Assembly (NCBI RefSeq): GCF_017573505.1
Contig: NZ_JAGEOJ010000007.1
Coordinates: 124,001-188,000, forward strand
Direction: 5' to 3'
Length of the DNA stretch: 64,000 nucleotides
Origin: Actinomadura barringtoniae
GTDB taxonomy: Bacteria; Actinomycetota; Actinomycetes; Streptosporangiales; Streptosporangiaceae
Shown: piece after piece, positions 1-7,814 of the stretch
Layout: the number at the start of each line of letters is the position of its first letter
Numbering within the stretch: the first letter of the stretch is position 1
Made by a program: the position numbers and the translations under genes
The notes under the pieces: generated by a model
What the model saw: only the letters and a program-made list of their open reading frames with translations
The model's database searches: none
What the model was told of the DNA's origin: nothing

Positions 1-301
1 TTACTCCATACATGCGGTTTGAGGCACTAGGTGTACATGGCCTACATCGGACTGTTATCGCGGTATCCCGCGTCACCTAGTTCTGTTGCTCGTTCGCATC
101 AGACTGAGGCAAGGTGCGAAGGCCGCCGTACTCACCGAATGCCTGACGCTCCCGGGTGGTCCGGGCCGCTCGTCGATCTCATCTTCTATTGCCCACGGAA
201 TGCCTCGGCGGTCGACGACTGCGGGGCAACTCGCTGACCGTCTTCCTGGGCACTGCCAGGTTCGCGCGCAACCTGACGGTTCTATCCAGGCGAAAGAACT
301 G
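1..301. other. left edge, no gene supported
   Basis: Only short, low-quality reading frames are present. I see no tRNA, no recognisable protein fragment and no clear repeat of the sequence beyond the integrase at 7.3 kb, so I cannot place a left attachment site here. Base composition is less GC-rich than the chromosomal part of the window, which fits element DNA continuing to the left edge. Confidence 0.4.
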
Positions 302-1786
302 TTACCTGAGGAGCACCGAGCGGTGGTGCCAGGCGAGGGTTAGGCAGGCTGCGCCGCTGGGGGCGATCGGCTCGTTCTCCAGGAGATGGGTGATCGTCTG
401 CTCGTCGAAGGCGAAGTGTTCGCGGTTGTTGCCGGAGCTGGCTACGGAGCCCTCTTCGTTGTCTTCGACCAGGTCTCGGAAGATGTCGTCGAAGACGTCG
501 GCGTCGAAGACGGCCACGGTGAAGACGTCGCCGACCATGTTGAGGGCGTCGATGCCTACGCCCAGGCAGAGGGTGCGGATCTTTCCGGCGTCGCGAGCAC
601 GGTTGAGGGAGCGGAAGGGCTCTTGGTTGTCGTAGTCGATGGGGTCGCCGCTGCCATCGTGTTCGGGGTTGCCTAGGAACTCTTCGCTGTACTCGCGCAT
701 CATGTTGTTCCACAGGTTGAGGTCCTGGTACGGATCTCCCGGGAGTAGCGATGCGGGTTGGAAGACGCCTGTCGGCATGACGCTGAGCATGCCGCCGGCG
801 ATGGCTACTCGTTCCACTCCGCGGCGCAGCATGACGAAGGTGTCGCCTGCGTTGCTACGGCGAATCGTCATGGTGCTGATGGAGATCAGTAGCGGGTAGT
901 TCTGGAGCGCGAAGGGGTCGCGGACCAGCCTGCGGAACGGGAGATTGGCCCATGTGGCGCGGTGGGGCGTGAGGTTGTCGCGGCCGACGGCTACTGACGC
1001 CAGTTCGTGCGCCAGGGATTCTCCTACGTCGATCATGTCGAAGTAGCGCATCAGGCCTAGGGAGAGTTGTCCCTCGCCTGCGCTCTGTTCGAAGTCCAGG
1101 AGCCGGTAACAGACGCGGTTCTCAAACAGGCGTGGGCTCGCTAGGTCGCGCATCGCGCGGTGGTAGGAGTCGTAGCGCTTGCCTGTGGAGACGAGGGGGC
1201 GGAGAGGGTTGGTCTCGCCTTGTTTTCCGGTTACTGGGGGGTGGGGAGTGGTGTCGGCTAGGGAGAGTTTGAGGGCGTCTAGCTCGATCGGTTCTTCGGG
1301 GCGCCATCCGTCGGCCATGAGGATGGCCGTACCTTCTAGGCGGGCGTTTGAGGGGTAGAGGTCCCTTGCGAGCCGGGTCAGGTCTGAGCGGTGCTCGTTG
1401 AGGCGGCTGCGTGTATGGAGCCATTCGCCCTGGCTGGTTGCTACGTCGGCGGGAAGGCTCTTTTCGCGGCTGGCGTGGTCTACCCAGTTGGGCTCGTTGA
1501 CGGGAGCCAGGCCGAGCGCTCGGCGCAGGTTAGTCGGCATTCCCAGGCCTGCGGCCATCGACTCGAAGGTCGTGTGCGCGGTGGGTATGCGCTTGCCGTT
1601 CTTGTACTCGCTGAGGCGGCCCTGGGCGATGCCGGTGAGGACGGAGATGCTTCCCTGGCTGACCCCGTACTTGTTGAGAACGCGGATGACCGCACCAAGG
1701 TCTCGACGCTCGCAGGCCTCTTCCATCTCCGGACGAGCGAAGACTCCTTCGAGGAGTTCCCTCAGAGCGGCCTCATCCAGGGGCAT
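302..1786 (-). CDS. HTH regulator with Nudix-like C-terminal domain
   Basis: This 494-residue protein has an N-terminal XRE-type helix-turn-helix (about residues 27-90, around VSQGSISVLTGIAQGRLSEY). The C-terminal half contains REYSEEFLG (about 362-370), which resembles the core of a Nudix box, though the full Nudix spacing is not evident. Regulators and Nudix proteins are common in pSAM2-type elements (Pra, Pif), so control of element transfer or excision is the best guess. It is transcribed away from the small genes at 1.9 kb, with an inverted repeat (1851-1870) between them. ATG at 1786 is the first plausible start. The DNA-binding role is fairly sure; any hydrolase activity is only suggested. 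Confidence 0.7.
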   Translation of the reverse strand: MPLDEAALRELLEGVFARPEMEEACERRDLGAVIRVLNKYGVSQGSISVLTGIAQGRLSEYKNGKRIPTAHTTFESMAAGLGMPTNLRRALGLAPVNEPNWVDHASREKSLPADVATSQGEWLHTRSRLNEHRSDLTRLARDLYPSNARLEGTAILMADGWRPEEPIELDALKLSLADTTPHPPVTGKQGETNPLRPLVSTGKRYDSYHRAMRDLASPRLFENRVCYRLLDFEQSAGEGQLSLGLMRYFDMIDVGESLAHELASVAVGRDNLTPHRATWANLPFRRLVRDPFALQNYPLLISISTMTIRRSNAGDTFVMLRRGVERVAIAGGMLSVMPTGVFQPASLLPGDPYQDLNLWNNMMREYSEEFLGNPEHDGSGDPIDYDNQEPFRSLNRARDAGKIRTLCLGVGIDALNMVGDVFTVAVFDADVFDDIFRDLVEDNEEGSVASSGNNREHFAFDEQTITHLLENEPIAPSGAACLTLAWHHRSVLLR

Positions 1787-1850
1787 CGTGCGCGATCCCG
1801 TTCCGTGTCGCAGCGGGGGCGGTTGCTGATCGAGTGACGCCAGTCCATCA

Positions 1851-1870
1851 CATCGTGCGATATCACGATG
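1851..1870. promoter_or_regulatory. inverted repeat between divergent element genes
   Basis: Perfect 7-bp arms CATCGTG and CACGATG are separated by six bases, in the gap between the regulator gene and the gene at 1948. The position suggests an operator for the adjacent HTH protein. Confidence 0.5.
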
Positions 1871-1947
1871 AGATTTGCCAAGGTTGAGGCGCCTGCGAGC
1901 CTCCCGCGTGACCCCCTTTACGGTGAGCGACGGGAGCGTGACAGGTC

Positions 1948-2232
1948 ATGTCAGACCGGCGTCCATGGGAGCCGCAGGCCCTCTACTCGTGGGACGTCCT
2001 GTTCCCCGACTCTGCTGAGGCGGAGAGCGCCGCGCACGGCGTGGGTGGGGTGACCGATGACCGGTCGGAAGCGATCACCGTTGTGCGTGACGAGCTCTCT
2101 CGCGCGGGTGCGGGTGCGCATGGAAGCGTCCGGAAGGTCACGCCTAGCCGGACGGGGAACCTGGAGTACGTCGATCTTGGGTTGGTCGGTGTGGGGTACC
2201 GCGACGACCACGGCGTTCGGTGGCTGGAGTGA
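1948..2232 (+). CDS. small element protein of unknown function
   Basis: A 94-residue acidic protein with no motif I recognise. It starts a run of small co-oriented genes: its TGA overlaps a GTG start of the next gene (GTGA at 2229-2232), a sign of translational coupling. A GGGAG sequence lies upstream, at a rather long distance. Probably an accessory or regulatory protein of the integrative element. Confidence 0.5.
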   Translation: MSDRRPWEPQALYSWDVLFPDSAEAESAAHGVGGVTDDRSEAITVVRDELSRAGAGAHGSVRKVTPSRTGNLEYVDLGLVGVGYRDDHGVRWLE

Positions 2233-2573
2233 CGGAGCCTGCGGGTGTCCTAGATGGCCGTGTGTCCGTCAGCCGTACTGCTCCACATGCCGAGATGGAG
2301 GGGTGTGTGGGGCGGCATCTGTCGCCGCCTGGGGCTCGTGCGGAGGCACTGCATTGGACCAGGGCCCATCGTCCCGAGACGGTTCGGGTCTATGAGCACA
2401 CCTGCGCCAAGTGCCGGGATCGTTGGTACGAGTTCTGCATGCTCGGCGGCGCGTTCTTCATTCGCCGTACCGATGTGAGCGCGGCGCATCCCGCCGTGCA
2501 CGAGACCCCGCATGTTCGGCAGAGACTTGCCTATGAGTGGTGGTGCCGACTCGTGTACGGGCAGGCAATCTAA
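2229..2573 (+). CDS. small zinc-ribbon-like element protein
   Basis: About 114 residues from GTG 2229, chosen because it overlaps the upstream stop as GTGA; GTG 2220 is also in frame. The middle has HTCAKCRDRWYEFC, a Cys-X2-Cys with nearby His and Cys that looks like a metal-binding knuckle. No enzymatic motif is visible. The coupled position in the element's accessory run suggests a regulatory or DNA-binding role, but this is inference. Confidence 0.5.
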   Translation: MTEPAGVLDGRVSVSRTAPHAEMEGCVGRHLSPPGARAEALHWTRAHRPETVRVYEHTCAKCRDRWYEFCMLGGAFFIRRTDVSAAHPAVHETPHVRQRLAYEWWCRLVYGQAI

Positions 2574-2606
2574 TCGCCGCTGTGCTCATCGCACGCTGAT
2601 ATGGCA

Positions 2607-2624
2607 CGGCGATATATATCGCCG
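2607..2624. promoter_or_regulatory. 18-bp perfect palindrome
   Basis: CGGC-GATATATATC-GCCG is perfectly self-complementary and AT-rich in the middle. It lies about 100 bases upstream of the gene at 2714, in the gap between the accessory genes and the transfer genes. It is a candidate operator or promoter element. Confidence 0.45.
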
Positions 2625-2651
2625 CAGTATTACTCCGTGGGATGGGACCAC

Positions 2652-2703
2652 CCCTTTCACCAGACCTACTTTCTTATTCGTAGGTTCCAAACTGGTGAAA
2701 GGG
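2652..2703 (+). promoter_or_regulatory. long nested inverted repeat that includes the Shine-Dalgarno
   Basis: Outer arms CCCTTTCACCAG (2652-2663) and CTGGTGAAAGGG (2692-2703) match perfectly over 12 bp. Inner arms ACCTAC (2664-2669) and GTAGGT (2680-2685) match over 6 bp. The right arm contains the AAGGGAG ribosome-binding site for the gene at 2714. In RNA this would hide the SD; in DNA it could be an operator for the transfer operon. Confidence 0.6.
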
Positions 2704-2713
2704 AGTGATCATC

Positions 2714-2911
2714 ATGATCCTCGTTCTCGCAGCAATCATCGCCGTTTTCCTGGCCGGAACGGTCTGCGGAATCTTCGCGATGCTGGTGATCGGCATCCAC
2801 GCCGAAGAACACCGGACCGGAAGCACCTCGACCGCAGGCAGCGCCTCACGGCGCCTTCTGCGCTCGGAGACGTGCGACGACCTTCCCGCCCGCAACAAGG
2901 CCGGGAGGTGA
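2714..2911 (+). CDS. small single-pass membrane protein
   Basis: A 65-residue protein with a hydrophobic N-terminus (about residues 2-28, rich in Ile, Val, Ala and Leu) and a polar tail. ATG 2714 is preferred over GTG 2705 because AAGGGAG at 2698-2704 is correctly spaced only for 2714. Its TGA overlaps the GTG of the next gene. Small membrane proteins ahead of traSA are common in AICEs and may act in intramycelial spreading; that assignment is inference. Confidence 0.55.
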   Translation: MILVLAAIIAVFLAGTVCGIFAMLVIGIHAEEHRTGSTSTAGSASRRLLRSETCDDLPARNKAGR

Positions 2912-3072
2912 TCTGGGTGGGCAACGTGCGGATGCCTCGCGTCATCACCGGATTTCAGTGCGCATGCGGTGCACGGATCGAGCCTGGTAGCCGGCGCTGC
3001 CGCAAGTGCCGGTCCCGCGCTCGCTGGCTGCGCCGCAAGCAGGGGTCTCGCTATCCCGATCTCTGGTTCTGA
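2908..3072 (+). CDS. 54-residue basic zinc-ribbon protein
   Basis: It starts at GTG 2908, overlapping the previous stop as GTGA. The sequence has CACG followed about 15 residues later by CRKC, a four-Cys zinc-ribbon spacing, then a strongly basic C-terminus (RARWLRRKQGSR). The size, charge and metal site suggest nucleic-acid binding. GTG 2917 or ATG 2932 are alternative starts. No specific family recognised. Confidence 0.5.
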   Translation: MIWVGNVRMPRVITGFQCACGARIEPGSRRCRKCRSRARWLRRKQGSRYPDLWF

Positions 3073-3089
3073 GGGGGTGAGTTTCCACT

Positions 3090-3284
3090 GTGACTGTGTC
3101 GGTCCCGTTGGTCGCTGTCCTGGCAGCCGTGGTTTGGGTCGCGTGGCGGTATATGGGTTTGCGCGTCTGGCAAGCGCTGGCATGCCTGTTGTTCGGCTTC
3201 TTCCTCGCCGCCACGTCCGCCGCTCCGGACATTCGCCGGATCGTCGCCGCCATCCTCCAAGCGCTGCCCAAAACGCATTCGTGA
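3090..3284 (+). CDS. small two-helix membrane protein
   Basis: 64 residues, GTG start, with two hydrophobic stretches (about 3-20 and 28-44). It belongs to the same tightly packed run upstream of the FtsK-like gene. No family recognised; an Spd-like role in plasmid spread is possible only by position. Confidence 0.45.
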   Translation: MTVSVPLVAVLAAVVWVAWRYMGLRVWQALACLLFGFFLAATSAAPDIRRIVAAILQALPKTHS

Positions 3285-3311
3285 CCGTCCGAGCGAAGGA
3301 GGCGATGCCTA

Positions 3312-3647
3312 GTGCCAAACACTCCGCACCCCGCCCGCAATGACCTCCAGGAGGCCAAGGCCAAGAACCGCACTGCACGCGAAACGCTCGCCGCAATTGC
3401 CGAGTCCATCGCCCCTCTGTCGGAACAGTGGGAACGCATCAACGCCACGCTGACCGACACTCCCGCCCTCATCTCAGAAATCCGGCACCTGCGCGCCGAG
3501 ATCGAAGCCCTCCGACTCAACCTCGCCAATCTCGCCGCTGCCGCTCGCGCCACCCTGGCCGCTTACCGCGACGCTGAGTCCGACCCGTGCTCGTATCTGC
3601 GTGACGAGTTGAGCGCGCAAGGGTGGGCCGACGGGGACCGCCCATGA
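3312..3647 (+). CDS. coiled-coil element protein coupled to traSA
   Basis: 111 residues, GTG start. It is almost entirely helical, with a heptad-like stretch around ISEIRHLRAEIEALRLNLA. Its stop overlaps the start of the translocase gene (ATGA at 3644-3647), so the two are likely translated together and may work together. Function unknown. Confidence 0.55.
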   Translation: MPNTPHPARNDLQEAKAKNRTARETLAAIAESIAPLSEQWERINATLTDTPALISEIRHLRAEIEALRLNLANLAAAARATLAAYRDAESDPCSYLRDELSAQGWADGDRP

Positions 3648-5485
3648 AGACCGAACACATGCGGCCCAGGCAGATGCGCCGCAACGCTCGCCGAATGCGC
3701 CGCTACGGCATGCAGCCCATGGTGGTCATCAACTCTGGTGACTCACTGCCGGATGTCTTCGCGGTTTTGTTCGGCCGGTGGCTATGGCGCTACCGCTCCG
3801 AGCTGGCCCCGTTCACCCTCGCGATGGTGACCGTGCTCGTCTCGCTGGTTCTACATCTCACACACCCGCAGTGGTGGCCCTGGCTCCTGGCAAGCGCAAC
3901 TGTCGTCGCGTCGTCGCTCGTGGGGCTTGGTCAGCGCATGGGCCTCGTGCGACGTAGCGAGCGTGTCTACGCGGCCACGGTCGCCATGGCGGTCGGGGCA
4001 TGGCTTGCGGCAGGGACGGCTCTCGGACCGTCCTTCCGTCCGCTGCCTCAACTGCTGCTGTACGGGGGCGTAGTGCTGGCCGTTCCCTGGTGGGCACACC
4101 GTCGCCGGCGCGCCCGTGTGCGCGTAGAGCGCAAGCTTGCCGCGTGGCCGGAGATCTCCGCTGCGATCGGGCTCAACGGCTCGCGCGTCATGTCCGCAGT
4201 CGTGGACGTGTGGGGATGGCGTGCCCGCTTCGGCCTGGCTCGCGGTCAGACCATCCAGGACGTGACCGCGAAGATCCCGGCTCTGGAATCGGCGCTCGGG
4301 ACCTTCAGGGGCGCCGTCCGCGTCCACCCCACTCCCGATGACAAGGCCAACCGCTTCGAGCTGCGCGTGCTGGACATCGACCCGCATGCCGACGCGATCC
4401 CGTGGCCGGGACCATCAGTCTCCTCCATCACCGAACCGATCGACCTGGGGCCGTTCGAGGACGCCACCCCTGCGCAGGTCCACCTCAAGCGTCGTCACGG
4501 GCTGATCGGCGGAGCGACGGGATCGGGCAAGAGCGGCGTGATCAACGTCCTCATGGGCAACCTCTCGGCCTGCACGGACGCCGTGATCTGGGCGATCGAC
4601 CTCAAGCGCGGGATGGAGCTCCAACCCTGGTCGGCCTGTATCGATCGCCTCGCCACCAATCCCGAACAGGCAAGCGCGCTCCTACGCGACGCCGTGACCA
4701 TCCTGGAGGGGCGCGCTGAATGGCTCGCCGCACACGGACAACGCGTGTGGGAGCCGACATCCGATATGCCCGCCCTCGTGATCCTCATCGATGAGTACGC
4801 CGAACTCGCCGACGAGGCGCCCGACGCGATCAGTGATGCCGACTCGATCGGCCGTCGCGGACGTGCCGTCGCGGTGCAACTGATCGCCGCCACACAACGC
4901 CCGACACAGAAGGCGATGGGCAGGGGCGCTCTCCGTTCCCAGATGGACGTACGGCTCAGCTTCCGAGTGCGTGAGCGCAGAGACGTCGACCTCATCCTGG
5001 GGCAAGGAATGCTCAGCGCCGGATGGCACGCACACACGCTCAATGCGCCCGGCAAGTTCCTCATCTCCGCACCCGAACACGACACCCCGCGCCGCGCACG
5101 CGCGTACCTCCTCACCGACGAGGCCGTGAGCGCGACGGCCAGCCAGCACACCGTCTGGCGTCCGCCACTCGATGAGGTGTCACGGCGTGCGCTCCAAGCC
5201 GAGCGAGACCAGCCACGCAGCCAACGCGCTGAGCCGCCCGTAGACGCCTCACCCGGTGCCGGTGAACGGCAGGGACAGGGTGGCGACGACAAGGCCCCTG
5301 AGGGCGTCCTGTGGTCGATGCTGGCCGGTGCTCCGGACGAGGGAGTCCCCATCGCCCATCTCATGACGGCGACGGGCATGGGCCGCTCGTGGGTCTACTA
5401 CCGCCTCCAGGAACTCGCCGCCGAGCGGCGTGCCTGCCAGGTCAGCCGGGGACGCTGGCGCGCCACTCAACCCACCGAGCCGTGA
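3644..5485 (+). CDS. FtsK/SpoIIIE-family conjugal DNA translocase (TraSA-like)
   Basis: A 613-residue hexameric ATPase of the type that pumps double-stranded DNA between mycelia in AICE conjugation. The N-terminal third has hydrophobic segments (about residues 50-150) for membrane anchoring. Walker A GATGSGKS lies at about 289-296 and Walker B LVILIDEYAEL at about 377-387. The C-terminus resembles a winged helix (about 550-613), as used for recognition of short repeats by this family. ATG 3644 is favoured over the earlier in-frame start because of the ATGA overlap with the upstream gene. Identity is firm; the name traSA is by analogy. Confidence 0.9.
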   Translation: MKTEHMRPRQMRRNARRMRRYGMQPMVVINSGDSLPDVFAVLFGRWLWRYRSELAPFTLAMVTVLVSLVLHLTHPQWWPWLLASATVVASSLVGLGQRMGLVRRSERVYAATVAMAVGAWLAAGTALGPSFRPLPQLLLYGGVVLAVPWWAHRRRRARVRVERKLAAWPEISAAIGLNGSRVMSAVVDVWGWRARFGLARGQTIQDVTAKIPALESALGTFRGAVRVHPTPDDKANRFELRVLDIDPHADAIPWPGPSVSSITEPIDLGPFEDATPAQVHLKRRHGLIGGATGSGKSGVINVLMGNLSACTDAVIWAIDLKRGMELQPWSACIDRLATNPEQASALLRDAVTILEGRAEWLAAHGQRVWEPTSDMPALVILIDEYAELADEAPDAISDADSIGRRGRAVAVQLIAATQRPTQKAMGRGALRSQMDVRLSFRVRERRDVDLILGQGMLSAGWHAHTLNAPGKFLISAPEHDTPRRARAYLLTDEAVSATASQHTVWRPPLDEVSRRALQAERDQPRSQRAEPPVDASPGAGERQGQGGDDKAPEGVLWSMLAGAPDEGVPIAHLMTATGMGRSWVYYRLQELAAERRACQVSRGRWRATQPTEP

Positions 5486-5650
5486 CCGTCCGTGATTGTC
5501 CACGTCCACGTCCGCACGCGCGTGTCTGCACGTAAGGGACGGAGATAGAGCGTGGACATGGACGTGGACGAATACGCAACGTCACCACCGAGAGGAGAAC
5601 GCGACGCCCCGACAAGACCCGAGCATGACTCGGGAGGCAAGGAGGTGAAC

Positions 5651-5830
5651 GTGCAGGCTTACACCGTCGAACAGGTCGCCGAGACCCTCCAGATCGGACG
5701 CGACAAGGTCTACTTCCTGCTCCGCACTGGCCAGCTTCACAGCATCAAGATCGGAAAGCTTCGCCGCATCACGGACCGGCACCTGGCCGAGTTCATCGCC
5801 TCACTGGAATCCGCCGACGAGAAAAGCTGA
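5651..5830 (+). CDS. excisionase-like helix-turn-helix protein
   Basis: A 59-residue MerR/excisionase-type winged HTH (AYTVEQVAETLQIGRDKVYF, then a short wing KIGKLRRI). AAGGAGG at 5639-5645 is properly spaced only from GTG 5651, although the frame is open from 5552. Xis proteins bend DNA next to the attachment site and bias the integrase towards excision. The neighbour downstream is the RHH/integrase pair. Confidence 0.8.
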   Translation: MQAYTVEQVAETLQIGRDKVYFLLRTGQLHSIKIGKLRRITDRHLAEFIASLESADEKS

Positions 5831-5835
5831 CGCTT

Positions 5836-5852
5836 GTAGCACACGTTGCTAC
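5836..5852. promoter_or_regulatory. inverted repeat downstream of xis
   Basis: GTAGCA and TGCTAC are perfect 6-bp arms around five bases, between xis and the RHH gene. A possible operator for the element's small DNA-binding proteins. Confidence 0.4.
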
Positions 5853-5866
5853 GGTGTTCTACATGG

Positions 5867-5900
5867 CCCCGGGACTCGTCCCGAAGGAAAGGTCCCGGGG
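5867..5900 (+). terminator. hairpin between xis and the RHH/int pair
   Basis: CCCCGGGAC and GTCCCGGGG form a perfect 9-bp stem with a 16-base loop, followed by a moderately T-rich run. It could end the transfer/xis transcript and separate integrase expression. Confidence 0.5.
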
Positions 5901-5985
5901 TTCCGCTTCTTGATAACTCCATCGACGCGAGTGCGCTCTCACCTCGGCAAGCACATGAACATCCCGAACGAGAGGAGTCACTCAC

Positions 5986-6165
5986 ATGGCCGAAGACAAG
6001 ACGACGACCCTGCCTCCGGCGCGCGTGGACGCGGAACTCAAGAACCGCCTCGTCGCGTACGCCGAATCGCAGGAACGCCCCGTGTCGTGGGTCATCAGGA
6101 AAGCGATCAAGGAGTACCTCGACCGACACGAGGAGGGATCCCTTGGCAAAGATCCTGATCGGTAA
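5986..6165 (+). CDS. ribbon-helix-helix protein overlapping integrase
   Basis: A 59-residue protein. ATG 5986 follows AGAGGAGT. The sequence has the Arc/CopG pattern: a short strand (TLPPARVDAEL), then helices KNRLVAYAESQER and SWVIRKAIKEYLDRH. Proteins of this kind dimerise and repress their own operons. The gene overlaps the integrase start by 23 bases in another frame, so the two are probably co-transcribed and coupled. A role as repressor or accessory factor for int is inferred from position. Confidence 0.75.
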   Translation: MAEDKTTTLPPARVDAELKNRLVAYAESQERPVSWVIRKAIKEYLDRHEEGSLGKDPDR

Positions 6166-7288
6166 GTACGAAGGCAGCATCTATCGAGAGGGCGACGGCT
6201 ACACCGGCGCCCTGTCTCTCGGCTTCAAGCCGAACGGCAAGCGCAACAGGCTCAAGCGGAAGGGCAAGAACAGGACCGAAGTCCGAGACAAGCTCATCAA
6301 GGCCGTCAGGGAGTTGGAGACGGGCGCCAAGCCCGCACCCAACTACCGCGTTGAGAACGCGGTGAACGACTTCCTAGCGGCGTTCGCGACGACGGACCGG
6401 TCGGACTCCAGCAAGAAGACGTACCGGACGCTCGTCGATGGGCAGATCATCCCCCTGATCGGCCGCATCCCGCTCACCGATCTCTCAGCCGACGACGTTG
6501 AGAAGTGGCTGAACGGGCGGACGAAACACCTCGCCACGTCCACCCTGAACATCGTTCACAACCTGCTCGTGCGCTCCATCAAGCGCGCGATGCGGCATGA
6601 CAAGGTCGGCCGGAACGTGGCGGAACTCGTCGACACCCCTGTCGGCAAGGACGGTCGGCCATCGAAGTCGCTCAGCTTGGAACAGGCAGACGCCCTCCTG
6701 ACGGAGGCGACCAAGCCAGAGCACAGGCTCGGCGCGTACGTGATCCTCGCGGTCACGTCCGGGCTGCGTACCGAGGAACTACGCCCGCTCAAATGGAGCG
6801 ACGTGGATCTCGACTCGGCGACCGTCTACGTACTGCGCGCTGACCGCCACAAGGGCGAGACCAAGACACTCCTGAGCCGTCGCGGCCTGGGGCTCGCCGA
6901 TATGGCCGTCGAAGCGCTCCGCGCTCTCCGCACGAGGCAGGCAGCCGAACGCCTTCAGGCCGGAGAGACCTACCAAGATCACGATCTGGTGTTCTGCCAC
7001 GAGGACGGAACCCCGTACACGGGGAACTCGATCCGCTACTTCTTCAGGAAGGTCCTGAACGCCGCCGGACTCGTCGGCGACGAGTGGTGTCCGCGTGAGC
7101 TTCGCCACACCTTCGTGTCGCTCATGAGCGATCACGGCGTCTCGATCGAGACGATCAGCAAGCTCGTCGGACACAAGTCGACGAAGATCACCGAAGAGGT
7201 CTACCGCCATCAACTCAAGCCGGAGATCCGGGATGGCGTCGAGCACATGAACCTCATCTTCAAGAGCAAGGCCCCGAAGTCCGCCTAG
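6143..7288 (+). CDS. int: tyrosine site-specific recombinase (integrase)
   Basis: 381 residues from a TTG start at 6143, supported by GAGGAGGG just upstream and good homology-like sequence from AKILIGKYEGS on. An AP2-like arm-binding N-terminus and SAM-like core domain precede the catalytic domain. Catalytic residues visible are Arg209 (SGLRTEEL), Arg321 (RELRHTF), His344 (VGHKST) and Tyr354 (EVYRHQ); the usual His of HxxR is Arg, a frequent variant in actinobacterial integrases. It catalyses integration and, with Xis, excision. The attachment site should lie just downstream, but I could not identify it. Confidence 0.92.
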   Translation: MAKILIGKYEGSIYREGDGYTGALSLGFKPNGKRNRLKRKGKNRTEVRDKLIKAVRELETGAKPAPNYRVENAVNDFLAAFATTDRSDSSKKTYRTLVDGQIIPLIGRIPLTDLSADDVEKWLNGRTKHLATSTLNIVHNLLVRSIKRAMRHDKVGRNVAELVDTPVGKDGRPSKSLSLEQADALLTEATKPEHRLGAYVILAVTSGLRTEELRPLKWSDVDLDSATVYVLRADRHKGETKTLLSRRGLGLADMAVEALRALRTRQAAERLQAGETYQDHDLVFCHEDGTPYTGNSIRYFFRKVLNAAGLVGDEWCPRELRHTFVSLMSDHGVSIETISKLVGHKSTKITEEVYRHQLKPEIRDGVEHMNLIFKSKAPKSA

Positions 7289-7445
7289 AAGTCCACCTAA
7301 GTGTGGGCGTGCTCCCGGATTGGCCCCTGCTCGCCCCAGGTCAGGACGTGACCGGGTCTGTTTCTTCAACCGACCTTTACCCCGTGCGTCGGCGGGGCAG
7401 TGGGGTGGCACGGGACTCTGAGGGGGCGACTTGGGGGAGGAACGC

Positions 7446-7814
7446 ATGACGATGCCGGGGTACCAGACCTACTCGCCGCCCGCGGCCCCCGAGCGGAAGG
7501 GGCTGGCGGTCGCGTCCCTGGTGCTCGGGATCGTCGGGTTGCCCGCGCTGGCGCTGTGCGGAGCGGGGATGGTGGTGGCGCTCGTCGGGTTCGTGCTCGG
7601 GGTCGTGTCCGCCGTACGGGGGCAAGCCCGGAGCATGGCGATCGCGGGGGTCGTCTGCTCGGCGGCGACCTTGGTGATCGGGGGTGTCGCCATTTTCTTC
7701 TTGCTGAACAAGGCGGCGGAGTGTGCCGACAGGCACAAGTACCCCGATGACACGGCCAGGAGGCAGTGTGTGGAACGGGAGTTTCCGTTCGCCGACAATG
7801 CTTCTACGCGGTGA
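7446..7814 (+). CDS. DUF4190-like membrane protein
   Basis: 122 residues. A short Pro/Tyr-rich cytoplasmic start is followed by two closely spaced hydrophobic helices (about 19-45 and 56-80), the arrangement of DUF4190 proteins, and a short polar C-terminus with two Cys. GGGGGAGGA precedes ATG 7446. It is the first chromosomal gene right of the integrative element and converges with the LamG gene, overlapping it by 11 bases. Function of the family is unknown. Confidence 0.7.
   Translation: MTMPGYQTYSPPAAPERKGLAVASLVLGIVGLPALALCGAGMVVALVGFVLGVVSAVRGQARSMAIAGVVCSAATLVIGGVAIFFLLNKAAECADRHKYPDDTARRQCVEREFPFADNASTR

Larger units (their letters stand above)
302..7288. mobile_element. AICE-like integrative element (boundaries uncertain)
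   Basis: The block has the core module order of an actinomycete integrative and conjugative element: regulator, small accessory genes, FtsK/SpoIIIE-type DNA translocase (TraSA-like), excisionase, tyrosine integrase. Its genes are less GC-rich than the neighbours, and it abuts ordinary chromosomal genes to the right. Canonical AICEs also carry a replication initiator (RepSA, RepAM or a prim-pol protein) between tra and xis. None is present: xis begins about 165 bases after the translocase gene. The right end should lie just beyond the integrase stop at 7288, but no tRNA or direct repeat was found there, and the left end may be outside the window. The element is therefore called from gene content only. 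Confidence 0.75.

Noticed and set aside
7289..7445. tRNA or attachment site next to the integrase
   Set aside because: An inverted repeat GGTCA/TGACC is present at 7339-7353, but I found no T-arm, no tRNA 3' end and no direct repeat with the left edge.
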